Shown here: piece by piece, positions 28,747 through 36,695 of the stretch | Position numbering within the stretch: the stretch's first letter is position 1 | Layout of the letters: the number at the start of each line of letters is the position of its first letter | Assembly: GCF_027913215.1 (NCBI RefSeq) | Contig: NZ_CP115784.1 | Location: forward strand, 558,001-622,000 | Origin: Paracoccus aerodenitrificans | GTDB lineage: Bacteria; Pseudomonadota; Alphaproteobacteria; Rhodobacterales; Rhodobacteraceae | Direction: 5' to 3' | Length of the DNA: 64,000 nucleotides | The notes under the pieces: generated by a model | Told to the model about the DNA's origin: nothing | The model's database searches: none | The model's input: the letters and a program-made list of their open reading frames with translations, nothing else | Position numbers and translations under genes: made by a program

Positions 28747-29342
28747 CTTTTCACGATCTGAAGATACTGGCACGCAATTCGCTGCAAAATCCGCCGCTGG
28801 CCCTGCGTCAGTTGCAGTCGCTGGATTTGCCGGTGCCGGCCCGCTGGATGGCCTTGGCTTTGGCTGTGGCGCTGTCCTCTATTCTGGCCGTGTTTGCCGT
28901 GCGACTGATGCCTGCGCCGATGGAGGCAGGGCTTGATGCGGCTATGGGCCAGCCGCTGAAAATCGCTTTCATGCAGATGATCTGGATGTCGCTGATGGCG
29001 TGGCTGATGGCGACGGTCGGGCGCGGCTTCGGCGGGCGCGGCAGCTTTGCCGATGCGGTGCTTGTCGTCGCCTGGCTTGAGCTTCTGCTTTGCGTCGTGC
29101 AAGCCGCTCAGGTCCTTCTGATGCTGATTTTCCCGCTTGTCGCCAGTTTGCTCGGCTTTGCGGGGCTTTTCATATATCTCTGGCTGAGCGTGCAGTTCAT
29201 CAAGGCTCTGCATGGTTTTCGCAGCGGGGCCATCGTCTTTTTCGCGGTCGTCGTTACCAGCATTTTCGCATTGATTTTCCTGTCGGTGATGGCGGGCGCG
29301 TTTGGCCTGCTTCCCGAAACCCCTGCTGAGGTGCAGCCATGA
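28743..29342 (+). CDS. YIP1-family membrane protein (second of a pair)
   Basis: This 199-residue protein has a cytosolic N-terminus of about 30 residues (LKILARNSLQNPPLALRQL) and five predicted membrane segments. It matches the YIP1-like pattern more clearly than its upstream neighbour. It overlaps that neighbour and sufS by 4 bases each, so both membrane genes sit in one continuous coupled string between sufD and sufS. Function unknown. Confidence 0.75.
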   Translation: MTFHDLKILARNSLQNPPLALRQLQSLDLPVPARWMALALAVALSSILAVFAVRLMPAPMEAGLDAAMGQPLKIAFMQMIWMSLMAWLMATVGRGFGGRGSFADAVLVVAWLELLLCVVQAAQVLLMLIFPLVASLLGFAGLFIYLWLSVQFIKALHGFRSGAIVFFAVVVTSIFALIFLSVMAGAFGLLPETPAEVQP

Positions 29343-30550
29343 GCTTCGATGTCGAGACCGTCCGCGCCGATTTCCCGATCCTGTCGCGGAAGGTGAATGA
29401 TCGCGCTCTGGTTTATCTGGACAATGGCGCATCGGCGCAGAAACCGCGTCAGGTCATCGAGGCGATTACCCGCGCCTATGAAGATGAATATGCCAATGTC
29501 CATCGTGGCCTGCATTACCTCTCCAACCTTGCGACCGACCGCTATGAGGCAGTGCGCGGGATCATCGCGCGGTTTCTGAACGCAGCGGATGAGGAAGAGA
29601 TCATCTTCACCACCGGCTCGACCGAGGCGATCAATCTGGTCTCTTATGGATGGGCCGCGCCGCGCCTGAAGGCCGGGGACGAGATCGTTCTCTCGGTGCT
29701 CGAACATCACGCCAATATCGTGCCCTGGCATTTCCTGCGTGAACGGCAGGGTGTGGTGCTGACATGGGTCGAACCCGATGCGGACGGCTCGCTGCCGCCT
29801 GAAAAAATGCTTGCTGCGGTCGGTCCGAAGACAAAGCTGATCGCCGTTACCCATATGTCGAATGTCACCGGAACCGTGGTCGATGTCGCAGCGATTGCGC
29901 GAGGGACCGATGTGCCGGTGCTGGTGGATGGCAGTCAGGCGGCCGTGCATATGCCGGTGGATATGGGTGCACTTGGCGTGGATTTCTACTGCATCACCGG
30001 CCACAAGCTTTACGGCCCTTCGGGCTCTGGCGCGATCTGGATCAGCCGCGAGCGGCAGGCAGAGATGCGCCCCTTCATGGGCGGCGGCGACATGATCCGC
30101 ACCGTCACCCGCGAGGCGGTCGACTATGCCGACCCGCCCCTGAAATTCGAGGCCGGAACCCCCGGCATCGTGAACCAGATCGGTCTGGGTGCGGCGCTTG
30201 AATATATGATGTCTCTTGGAATGGAGAATATCGCCGCCCATGAACGCCGCCTTCGCGATCACGCCCGCGCCCGCCTGCGAGAGCTGAACTGGCTGCAGGT
30301 GCAGGGCGATGCACCTGAAAAGGGTGCCATTTTCTCGATCACGATGGATGGCGCCCATGCGCATGATATCTCGACCATCCTCGACAAGCGGGGCATCGCT
30401 GTGCGCGCCGGAAGCCATTGCGCCATGCCGCTGATGGAGTTCTATGGCATCACCGCCTCGGCCCGGGCAAGTTTCGGCATGTACAACACCGAAGCCGAGG
30501 TGGACGCGCTGATCGAAGCCCTGCAATTCAGCCGCGAACTTTTCGCCTGA
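29339..30550 (+). CDS. sufS: Cysteine desulfurase SufS (class II)
   Basis: This 403-residue PLP enzyme delivers sulfur to SufBCD. It shows VYLDNGASAQKPRQVIEA at the N-terminus, the PLP lysine in YCITGHKLYGPSG, and the active cysteine in VRAGSHCAMPLM near residue 361. Its class II architecture differs from the short desulfurase at the front of the cluster. The start overlaps the upstream YIP1 gene (ATGA). No sufE or sufU homologue follows; a tRNA locus comes next. Confidence 0.95.
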   Translation: MSFDVETVRADFPILSRKVNDRALVYLDNGASAQKPRQVIEAITRAYEDEYANVHRGLHYLSNLATDRYEAVRGIIARFLNAADEEEIIFTTGSTEAINLVSYGWAAPRLKAGDEIVLSVLEHHANIVPWHFLRERQGVVLTWVEPDADGSLPPEKMLAAVGPKTKLIAVTHMSNVTGTVVDVAAIARGTDVPVLVDGSQAAVHMPVDMGALGVDFYCITGHKLYGPSGSGAIWISRERQAEMRPFMGGGDMIRTVTREAVDYADPPLKFEAGTPGIVNQIGLGAALEYMMSLGMENIAAHERRLRDHARARLRELNWLQVQGDAPEKGAIFSITMDGAHAHDISTILDKRGIAVRAGSHCAMPLMEFYGITASARASFGMYNTEAEVDALIEALQFSRELFA

Positions 30551-30613
30551 CCCGCGGCTTTTCGCGCAAGCCCCATTGCAGCGCACGCCGATTGCCGCTA
30601 ATCACCCCCGCAG

Positions 30614-30660
<47 letters not shown>

Positions 30661-30756
30661 TCAAGTCTGGTTATAGCTGCTGGTGTTGGAAGAAAGAAAT
30701 GACTAAACAATGGCTTGAGCGAATGTCGGGTTCGCTCTTCCTGTAGACGAAAAACT

Positions 30757-30947
30757 CGCGTAAGCATGGCGTAAGCATCTCGCGAACGGTATGCACCCGT
30801 AGCTCAGCTGGATAGAGCGCCGCCCTCCGAAGGCGGAGGCCAGAGGTTCGAATCCTCTCGGGTGCGCCATTTCTTCTAAATATATCAATATCTTAAAAAT
30901 TCGTTCCTGCCTGCAGTTGCTGCTTACGCGGCAAATTCGCGTAAGCG
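30757..30947. repeat. Four GCGTAAGC octamers around the tRNA-Arg, possible integrase arm sites
   Basis: The octamer GCGTAAGC occurs at 30758-30765 and 30769-30776 as direct copies 11 bases apart, and again at 30940-30947. Its reverse complement is at 30923-30930. The last two form a perfect 9-bp inverted repeat (GCTTACGCG/CGCGTAAGC) with a 7-base spacer. Repeated short sites on both sides of a tRNA are characteristic of tyrosine-recombinase att sites, which have arm-type binding sites. The integrase gene itself is not in the window, so this is inference. Confidence 0.5.
30793..30869 (+). tRNA. tRNA-Arg (anticodon CCG)
   Basis: A full 77-base cloverleaf including encoded CCA. The acceptor GCACCCG pairs with CGGGTGC, the anticodon arm is CCGCC-CTCCGAA-GGCGG, and the T-arm is AGAGG-TTCGAAT-CCTCT. 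It marks the left boundary of the accessory island, a usual integration target. Confidence 0.97.
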
Positions 30948-31057
30948 GCAGGGCCGATTCTTCTTGCCGGAACAATATCTTAGTTCTGTTCTGGCGTTGC
31001 GACCCTCTCAGGCGGCGCTGCGTTCGTCGCTGAGAGTTAGAGCTTGTCTGGGTGTTC

Positions 31058-31115
31058 CGTGACGGGTTGAGGGTTGGGGGAGTGGCCTCCGGCGCCCGTC
31101 GCGGAGGATATCCCG
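31058..31115 (+). promoter_or_regulatory. Structured leader type 1 before ardC
   Basis: CGTGACGGG (31058-31066) pairs with CCCGTCGCG (31095-31103) with one G-T wobble. The 3' block GGCGCCCGTCGCGGAGG runs into the Shine-Dalgarno of ardC. Nearly the same block stands before the ParB-like gene (32509-32565) and before the gene at 36696 (36637-36695). Confidence 0.65.
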
Positions 31116-32060
31116 ATGGCCAGACAGACCCGCGCGGCGCGCGGCGGCGCGCGCAGCAACCTTTACGACGACATCACCTACAAGATCATCGCCGAGTTGG
31201 AGGCGGGGCGGCAGCCCTGGGTTCAGCCCTGGGGGACGGCGGCGGCGAAGGCGCCGCTGGCGATGCCGCGGAATGCCGCGACGGCACGGCAGTATTCCGG
31301 GATCAACGTGCTGATCCTCTGGGGTGCGGTGGTGCAGCATGGCTATCCGACGCAGGCGTGGCTGACCTTTCGGCAGGCGCTGGCGCTTGGCGGCAATGTC
31401 CGCAAGGGCGAGCGTGGCACGACGGTCGTCTATGCAGACCGTTTCACGCCCGAAGAGGAAAAGCGCCGCGCTCGCGAGACGGGCGAGGAACCGGGGCGCA
31501 TCCCCTTCCTCAAACGCTTCACGGTGTTCAACGCCGCTCAATGCGAAGGCCTGCCTGAGGACATCGCCATCGCGGCCCCGCCACCAACGCCCGGCATGAT
31601 CGAGCCGACGGTTGAGGCGCTGATCAAAGCCACAGGCATCGATTTCCGCATCGGCGGAAATCGGGCTTTCTATGTTCCTGCCCATGATTATGTGCAGGTT
31701 CCACCGCCGCAGGCCTATTTCGAGCCGATCAACTGGCACAGGACGGCGCTTCATGAACTGGGCCACGCCTCGGGCCATGCGTCTCGTCTCGGACGCGATC
31801 TCACCGGCAGCTTCGGCACAAAGACATACGCTTTCGAGGAACTGGTCGCCGAGATGAACGCCGCCTTCTGCTGCGCCTCGCTCGGGATCGTGCCGACCGT
31901 GCGCCACGCCGATTACATTGGCTCCTGGTTGGAGGTGCTCCGTGGAGACAATCGCGCCATCGTCCGCGCCGCGTCGCAGGCCAGCAAGGCGGCGGACTGG
32001 CTGCTGGCGCATCTGCCCGAGGCGGATAGCGCAGCTATGGGTGGGAGGGCGGCGGCATGA
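31116..32060 (+). CDS. ardC: ArdC-like antirestriction protein
   Basis: This 314-residue protein has an N-terminal ArdC ssDNA-binding domain ([23 protein letters not shown], then [10 protein letters not shown] and [20 protein letters not shown]) and a C-terminal zincin metalloprotease domain. The latter has metal site HELGHASGH near residue 220 and a downstream [11 protein letters not shown] glutamate. ArdC protects incoming single-stranded DNA against host restriction. The ATG at 31116 has GGAGG eight bases upstream. It is the first gene inside the island, a position that suits early expression after entry, and its stop overlaps the next ATG. Confidence 0.88.
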   Translation: MARQTRAARGGARSNLYDDITYKIIAELEAGRQPWVQPWGTAAAKAPLAMPRNAATARQYSGINVLILWGAVVQHGYPTQAWLTFRQALALGGNVRKGERGTTVVYADRFTPEEEKRRARETGEEPGRIPFLKRFTVFNAAQCEGLPEDIAIAAPPPTPGMIEPTVEALIKATGIDFRIGGNRAFYVPAHDYVQVPPPQAYFEPINWHRTALHELGHASGHASRLGRDLTGSFGTKTYAFEELVAEMNAAFCCASLGIVPTVRHADYIGSWLEVLRGDNRAIVRAASQASKAADWLLAHLPEADSAAMGGRAAA

Positions 32061-32413
32061 TCCTCCTGACCTCTGTGCAACGTGACCGACTGCTGGCCAA
32101 TGGCCAAGAGGCTGGCGCCGACCGCGCCCCGGTGGTCAAATTCTTCAATCCTTTCGGCGCCGGCGTCTGGCTGGCCACCGAACTCGATGCAGGGGGCGAT
32201 ATCATGTTCGGCTTGGCCGATCTCGGTTGTCCCGAATTGGGTTCCTGGTCCTTTGACGAGCTGCGATCCATCCGCTTGCCCTTCGCCATGGGGATCGAGC
32301 GCGATCTGCACTTTGCTAGCGATCTGCCGATTTCGGTCTGGGCGGAAGCTGCGCGGGAGGCTGGCAGCATTCGGGGCGCTGAGCAGTTGCTCCACGCCTG
32401 CGCCGGCCAATGA
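32057..32413 (+). CDS. DUF2958 family protein
   Basis: This 118-residue protein contains the DUF2958 pattern: LLANGQEAGADRAPVVKFFNP, then WLATELDAGGDIMFGLADLG and PELGSWSFDEL. Function is unknown; the family is common in integrative elements and plasmids of alphaproteobacteria. It is coupled to ardC by an ATGA overlap. It has no membrane or signal segments. Confidence 0.8.
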   Translation: MILLTSVQRDRLLANGQEAGADRAPVVKFFNPFGAGVWLATELDAGGDIMFGLADLGCPELGSWSFDELRSIRLPFAMGIERDLHFASDLPISVWAEAAREAGSIRGAEQLLHACAGQ

Positions 32414-32508
32414 CCTTCCGATGAAGATGACGGGAGGGCATGATCTTCAATCGTCGCCCCTATGATCCGGCGCCGCTCTCTTTCGAGGAAGAGGGCGGCG
32501 CTGTGCGT

Positions 32509-32565
32509 CGTGACGGGTCGGTTGCCGAGAGAGAGGCTTTCGGCGCCCGTCGCGGAGCAATCCTA
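32509..32565 (+). promoter_or_regulatory. Structured leader type 1 before the ParB-like gene
   Basis: CGTGACGGG (32509-32517) pairs with CCCGTCGCG (32546-32554), enclosing a second stem GCCGA/TCGGC. The SD-like GGAG (32554-32557) follows at once. It is the second copy of the leader seen before ardC. Confidence 0.65.
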
Positions 32566-34578
32566 ATGGCCAATGCCAATCAGAAGATTATCCTCGCGTC
32601 GTCGCGAGACATCCCTTTCAACAAGCTGGTGCTGAGCCAGGCCAATGTCCGGCGGATGAAGGCCGGGATCTCGGTCGAGGAGCTGGCCGAATCCATCGCC
32701 CGGCGCGGACTGATCCAGTCGCTGCATGTGCGGCCCGAACTCGACGCGGATGGGCAGGAGACCGGGCTCTTCGAAGTGCCTGCCGGCGGTCGGCGCTTCC
32801 GGGCGCTGGAACTGCTGGTCAAGCAGAAGCGCCTGAACAAGATCGCGCCGGTGCCCTGCGTGGTCTCGGAGGCGGGCGATGTGCTGATCGACGAGGTCTC
32901 GCTGGCCGAGAATATCGAACGCGCGCCGCTGCATCCGCTCGATCAGTTCCGCGCCTTCCAGACCCTGCGCGACAAGGGCATGGGAGAGGAAGAGATCGCG
33001 GGGGCCTTCTTCGTTGACGCGAAGGTGGTGAAGCAACGCCTGCGCCTGGCAGCGGTCGCGCCATCCTTGCTGGAGGTCTATGCCGAGGACGGCATGACGC
33101 TCGAGCAACTGATGGCGTTCACGGTAACCCAGGATCATGCGCGGCAGGAACAGGTCTGGGATGCGATCAAGGACAGTTGGCAGAAGGACCCCTACCACAT
33201 CCGGCGTCTGCTGACCGAAACCACGGTTCGCGCCGCCGACAAGCGGGCGCTGTTTGTCGGCCTGGAAGCCTATGAGGCAGCGGGCGGCACTGTGCTGCGC
33301 GATCTCTTCCAGCAGGACGATGGTGGCTGGCTGCAGGACCCGATATTGCTTGACAAGTTGGTGGACGAAAAGCTGAAGGCTGAGGCCGAGGTCATCGCCG
33401 CCGAGGGCTGGAAATGGATCGAAGTCGCGGTCGACTTTCCCTACGGCCATGGCAACGGCCTGCGCCGCCTGACCGGCGCCACCATTGACCTGAGCGATGC
33501 GGAGCGTGCGGAACGGGAAAAGCTGCGCGACGAATTCGACGCGCTCGAGGCGGAATATGCCGAGGCTGACGAATTCCCCGACGAGGTGGACGCGCGTCTA
33601 GGCGAAATCGAGGAAGCGCTGGACGCCTTCGAGGACCGTCCCCTGCGATATGACGCTGATCAGATGGCCCATGCCGGCGTCTTTGTCAGCATCCGTCACG
33701 ATGGTGAGCTTGTCGTCGAGTGTGGCTTCGTCCGTCCCGAGGATGAGGTGGTGGAAGGCCAGGAGGGCGATGGCGCCGATGGTTTGCGCGTCGAAAGTGA
33801 TGAGCCCGGCAGTGTCCAACGCGCTGTGATCACCGTGGGCGGCGTAGCGCCGGAGGCCGACGAGGACGATGAGACCGATGCCATCAAACCGCTGCCCGAC
33901 CGCCTGGTCAGCGAGTTGACCGCGCATCGCACGCTGGCCCTGCGCGACGCCGTGGCGCAAAATCCGCATGTGGCCCTGACCGCGTTGCTGCACCGGCTGG
34001 TCAGCGATTGCTTCCTGCCGCATTCGCCAAAGGGCTGCCTTGAGGCTCATATCCGCGAGGTGCATTTCCCCATGCAGGCCGAGGGGCTGGGCGAGAGCGC
34101 TTCGGCTAAGGCCATCCAGGAGCGGCAGGAACGCTGGGGTGATCACATCCCGGCCGATGACGCGGCGCTTTGGGACTGGCTGGAGGGGCAGGACGATGGC
34201 ACGCGCATGGAGTTGCTCGCCCATTGCGTCAGCTTCGGCGTCAACGCGCTGCATGAAAAACCGAACCCCTATAGCGGCATGGGCGTCAGCCAGCATGGTC
34301 TCGAAGTGCGGCTATCGCAGGCCGACCGGCTGGCACGCGCGACCGGGCTCGACATGGTGGCGGCGGGCTGGCGTCCGACGGTTGGCAACTATCTCGGTCG
34401 GGTGACCAAGCCGCGCATCATCGAGGCGGTGAGCGAGGGCGCGGGCGAGCGGTCGGCGCAGCTGATCGACCATCTGAAGAAGGGCGACATGGCGCAGGAG
34501 GCTGAGCGCCTGCTGGCAGAAACCGGCTGGCTGCCCGAGCCGCTGCGGATGGTTGATCCGGATGCCGGAGCCGGTTAG
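32566..34578 (+). CDS. ParB/Spo0J-family DNA-binding protein of integrative element, probable premature stop
   Basis: This 670-residue protein has an N-terminal ParB nuclease-like domain (KLVLSQANVRRMKAGISVEEL, RGLIQSLHVRPE, PAGGRRFRALELL, and SLAENIERAPLHPLDQFRAF) and an HTH region around VVKQRLRLAAVAPSLLEVY. A long, largely acidic C-terminal part follows, far beyond normal ParB (about 300). Such proteins sit in ICE maintenance modules; segregation or regulation is inferred. The start at 32566 follows GGAG; an in-frame ATG at 32440 has no conserved residues. The stop is a TAG at 34576, after which the same frame stays open and acidic for 33 codons to a TAG at 34678, so the gene may have been shortened. 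Confidence 0.82.
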   Translation: MANANQKIILASSRDIPFNKLVLSQANVRRMKAGISVEELAESIARRGLIQSLHVRPELDADGQETGLFEVPAGGRRFRALELLVKQKRLNKIAPVPCVVSEAGDVLIDEVSLAENIERAPLHPLDQFRAFQTLRDKGMGEEEIAGAFFVDAKVVKQRLRLAAVAPSLLEVYAEDGMTLEQLMAFTVTQDHARQEQVWDAIKDSWQKDPYHIRRLLTETTVRAADKRALFVGLEAYEAAGGTVLRDLFQQDDGGWLQDPILLDKLVDEKLKAEAEVIAAEGWKWIEVAVDFPYGHGNGLRRLTGATIDLSDAERAEREKLRDEFDALEAEYAEADEFPDEVDARLGEIEEALDAFEDRPLRYDADQMAHAGVFVSIRHDGELVVECGFVRPEDEVVEGQEGDGADGLRVESDEPGSVQRAVITVGGVAPEADEDDETDAIKPLPDRLVSELTAHRTLALRDAVAQNPHVALTALLHRLVSDCFLPHSPKGCLEAHIREVHFPMQAEGLGESASAKAIQERQERWGDHIPADDAALWDWLEGQDDGTRMELLAHCVSFGVNALHEKPNPYSGMGVSQHGLEVRLSQADRLARATGLDMVAAGWRPTVGNYLGRVTKPRIIEAVSEGAGERSAQLIDHLKKGDMAQEAERLLAETGWLPEPLRMVDPDAGAG

Positions 34579-34690
34579 GCGAATGACGTGGGGGCTGAAG
34601 CCGAAGATCTGCCGGATTTCCTCGCCGGTGACAGCGACGAGGATGAAGGCGATCCACAGCACAAGGTCGCCGCCGAATAGCGCAAGACGC

Positions 34691-34755
34691 GGCGGCTTGT
34701 GCCGCCTCACCGTTCCGTTTCCACACTTTGCCCGGTCTCTGTTACCGGGCTTTTT
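34691..34755 (+). terminator. Hairpin pair with intrinsic terminator before the gene at 34771
   Basis: GGCGGC (34691-34696) pairs with GCCGCC (34701-34706). Then GCCCGGT (34730-34736) pairs with ACCGGGC (34744-34750) and is followed by TTTTT (34751-34755), a textbook intrinsic terminator. The SD GGAGG of the next gene starts five bases later, so the hairpin could also attenuate that gene. Confidence 0.75.
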
Positions 34756-34770
34756 CTTTGGAGGAACCCG

Positions 34771-35076
34771 ATGTCCGCATCCATCGATATTGATGAGATA
34801 TTCCGCGACGACTGCCGCATCCCGCCTGCTGAGCGATCCCTGCCCTGGGAAGAAACCCGTGATGGCGTCACGGTCGTAATCGAGCCAAAACCCCATTGGG
34901 CGGCGGACCTGCGCGCCTTTCGCCTCAATGCCCGCGAATATTGTTACTATGCCGAGTGGACAGCGCGTGGCGGTTGGGCGCGGTTCTACGGGCATATCGA
35001 CACATCCGGCGACGATGTGATGATGAAGGTCCGTGCCATGATCGCCCGCGAGATCGCCGAAGGGCTCTGGGATTGA
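34771..35076 (+). CDS. Hypothetical island protein
   Basis: A 101-residue acidic protein with no family I recognise. It contains VTVVIEPKPHWAADLRAFRLNAREYCYYAEW and a C-terminus KVRAMIAREIAEGLWD, predicted soluble. The start is well set by GGAGG at 34760-34764. Coding character and Shine-Dalgarno support a real gene; function is unknown. It follows an intrinsic terminator by a few bases, so it may have its own regulation. Confidence 0.65.
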   Translation: MSASIDIDEIFRDDCRIPPAERSLPWEETRDGVTVVIEPKPHWAADLRAFRLNAREYCYYAEWTARGGWARFYGHIDTSGDDVMMKVRAMIAREIAEGLWD

Positions 35077-35114
35077 TGCCTGCCAGAACGGGGCGCAAGC
35101 GGCAGGTCATCGCC

Positions 35115-35235
35115 TCACGGACCAATGTCGAGCTTCACCATGTCATCCCCATTCTGATGGCGGGGCCGTTGGTTCCATCCCCCGGCCTGAATAGAACGCG
35201 GCTCTGACGTCCGCATGGCGGCACGGCTCGCGCGG
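35115..35235 (-). pseudogene. Decayed inverted copy of the small gene at 35459
   Basis: On the minus strand the sequence reads MVKLDIGP before a stop, against MVKLEIDPWT at the end of the plus-strand gene at 35459. Nucleotide similarity continues upstream through TTCAGGCCGGGG and GTGCCGCC-type segments, with single-base insertions and deletions that break the frame. It is best read as a degenerate inverted duplicate about 350 bases from its intact relative. The alignment was made by eye. Confidence 0.55.
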
Positions 35236-35458
35236 CGGCATCTGCGGACATCCGGCTCCTGTCTGATGCAAAGCCCCATCCCCGCTTCCATTCGCAAACC
35301 TTGGTCTGATCCGCCTCTTTGCAGTCAACCCGTGAAGGGTCGGCTTACGCGCGCGTGCCGCCCTCGGGGACCCGAGGGTGATTGCAGATCCGGTCAGACA
35401 CATCGGGCACCCGTCACGCGGGGGATGGTCCTCCGCCTCCAAGACAGGAGCCGAAAAC

Positions 35459-35623
35459 ATGTCCTACGCAGATGCCACCGCCTTCGCCGCCAGCCTCGCC
35501 GCCACGCTGATGGTCGAGATCGTCGTGTTTCAGGCCGGGGATGGCACCCATGCCGCATGCCCCGCTGCCGAATGGGATGGCGATGATGAAATGGTGAAGC
35601 TGGAAATCGATCCGTGGACATGA
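35459..35623 (+). CDS. Small hypothetical island protein (54 residues)
   Basis: A 54-residue protein starting MSYADATAFAASLAATLM and ending DEMVKLEIDPWT. The SD GGAG (35446-35449) lies about ten bases before the ATG. No family recognised. A decayed inverted copy exists at 35115-35235, which supports that the sequence was once a mobile or duplicated gene. The leader from 35300 to 35458 includes a perfect hairpin, CCCTCGG (35361-35367) with CCGAGGG (35372-35378). Confidence 0.55.
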   Translation: MSYADATAFAASLAATLMVEIVVFQAGDGTHAACPAAEWDGDDEMVKLEIDPWT

Positions 35624-35715
35624 GGCGCGACAGCGCCTCATCCCTGCGCCCGGCGGTGAGACCCCGCCGCGGCCAGAGGAAAAGGCGGGCCGGGAGGGGG
35701 CAAGCCTGCCGGTTT

Positions 35716-35765
35716 GAGAGAGCGCCGGTCGGTTCGTCCGTTCACCGCTCTCCGGGAGACCACGC
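35716..35765 (+). promoter_or_regulatory. Structured leader type 2 before the gene at 35766
   Basis: GAGAGCG (35718-35724) pairs perfectly with CGCTCTC (35746-35752), just upstream of SD-like GGGAG. The same stem, with the same preceding GA, stands before the helicase gene at 38284 (38233-38283). Confidence 0.6.
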
Positions 35766-36239
35766 ATGACTAATCCCAAACCGCTCGACTTTGCCGCCTC
35801 GATGGCGCGGTTTCAGGCGGATCGCGCCACCTTTGAGGCCCGCGGCGCAACCATCCGGCCAGCCAACAAGACCGCCCTGTTCGACGCGCTGGCAGCAGCC
35901 GGCATCACGCAGGTCATGGTTACCTTCGACGGCTATGGCGATAGCGGCCAGGTCGAGGATATCTCGGCCCTTTCCGGTGGCGAGACCGTGAACCTGCCCG
36001 AGGCCCAGATCACCATCGCCAGCACCAGCTGGGGTGACGACACAATCACCGAACGGGCTATGACGGTCGCCGAGGCCGTCGAACAGCTTGCCTATGATTT
36101 CCTCTCGGAAACCCATGGCGGCTGGGAAAACAACGATGGCGCCTATGGTGAATTCACCTTCGACGTGGAGAAGGGGACGATTACGCTCGACTACAACGAA
36201 CGTTACACCGCGACCGAAACCTACGAACACATATTCTGA
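35766..36239 (+). CDS. DUF6878-like protein
   Basis: This 157-residue acidic protein contains NKTALFDALAAAGITQVMVTFDGYGDSGQVEDI and a C-terminal TFDVEKGTITLDYNERY. I recall this pattern as DUF6878, a family of unknown function found in integrative elements; the name should be confirmed. It is preceded by a type 2 leader and followed after 11 bases by the next island gene. Confidence 0.7.
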   Translation: MTNPKPLDFAASMARFQADRATFEARGATIRPANKTALFDALAAAGITQVMVTFDGYGDSGQVEDISALSGGETVNLPEAQITIASTSWGDDTITERAMTVAEAVEQLAYDFLSETHGGWENNDGAYGEFTFDVEKGTITLDYNERYTATETYEHIF

Positions 36240-36250
36240 GGGAGGCAAGG

Positions 36251-36613
36251 ATGGCGCATCCTTATCATCATTCCCTGTCCTCGGTGAAAAAGTGGGGCGG
36301 CGAGTTCGATGACTTCATGCCCCTGCATGCATGGTTCGACCAAAGCAAGGAAATCACCGCCGACTTCCGGCATCGCGCGTTGCGCCACCATGCCGAGGGC
36401 GTGTTCATGCTGGAGACGATTTTTGGTCCGACGATCACCCTCTCCACGGGCCGGGTGATTCCGACCCGCTGGGTGGGCGAGCAGCATGTGCGTGAGGATC
36501 TGGGCTTTATTCCCAGCTTCGCGGACTGGGCGCGCGCGATCCGGCCGGAGCCGTGGATGGGCCGGACGCAAAAAATCGAGGTACTGGTCGATCCGGCGAT
36601 GGCGGACGGATAG
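36251..36613 (+). CDS. DUF6915-like protein
   Basis: This 120-residue protein begins MAHPYHHSLSSVKKWGG and contains ADFRHRALRHHAEGVFMLE and EQHVREDLGFIPSFADW, a well-conserved pattern I recall as DUF6915, known from alphaproteobacterial mobile elements and some phages. It is rich in histidine and aromatic residues. Function unknown. GAGGG-type sequence lies 10 bases before the ATG. Confidence 0.72.
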   Translation: MAHPYHHSLSSVKKWGGEFDDFMPLHAWFDQSKEITADFRHRALRHHAEGVFMLETIFGPTITLSTGRVIPTRWVGEQHVREDLGFIPSFADWARAIRPEPWMGRTQKIEVLVDPAMADG

Positions 36614-36636
36614 AGGCAGAGGCGGGTCGGGGTTTC

Positions 36637-36695
36637 CGTGACTGGTTGCAAAGGTGGAGGAAAGGCCTCCGCCGCCCGTCGCGGAGGCTTTTGCC
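36637..36695 (+). promoter_or_regulatory. Structured leader type 1 before the gene at 36696
   Basis: Third copy: CGTGACTGG (36637-36645) with CCCGTCGCG (36675-36683), enclosing GGTGGAGG paired with CCTCCGCC. GGAGG follows directly as the SD. Confidence 0.65.

Noticed and set aside
29108..30586. 492-codon minus-strand frame
   Set aside because: Antisense to sufS and the YIP1 gene; no recognisable protein pattern.
30703..30975. Minus-strand open frame over the tRNA-Arg, encoding a protein with the segment [17 protein letters not shown]
   Set aside because: This is the well-known spurious translation antisense to a tRNA-Arg gene; the tRNA explains all of its conservation.
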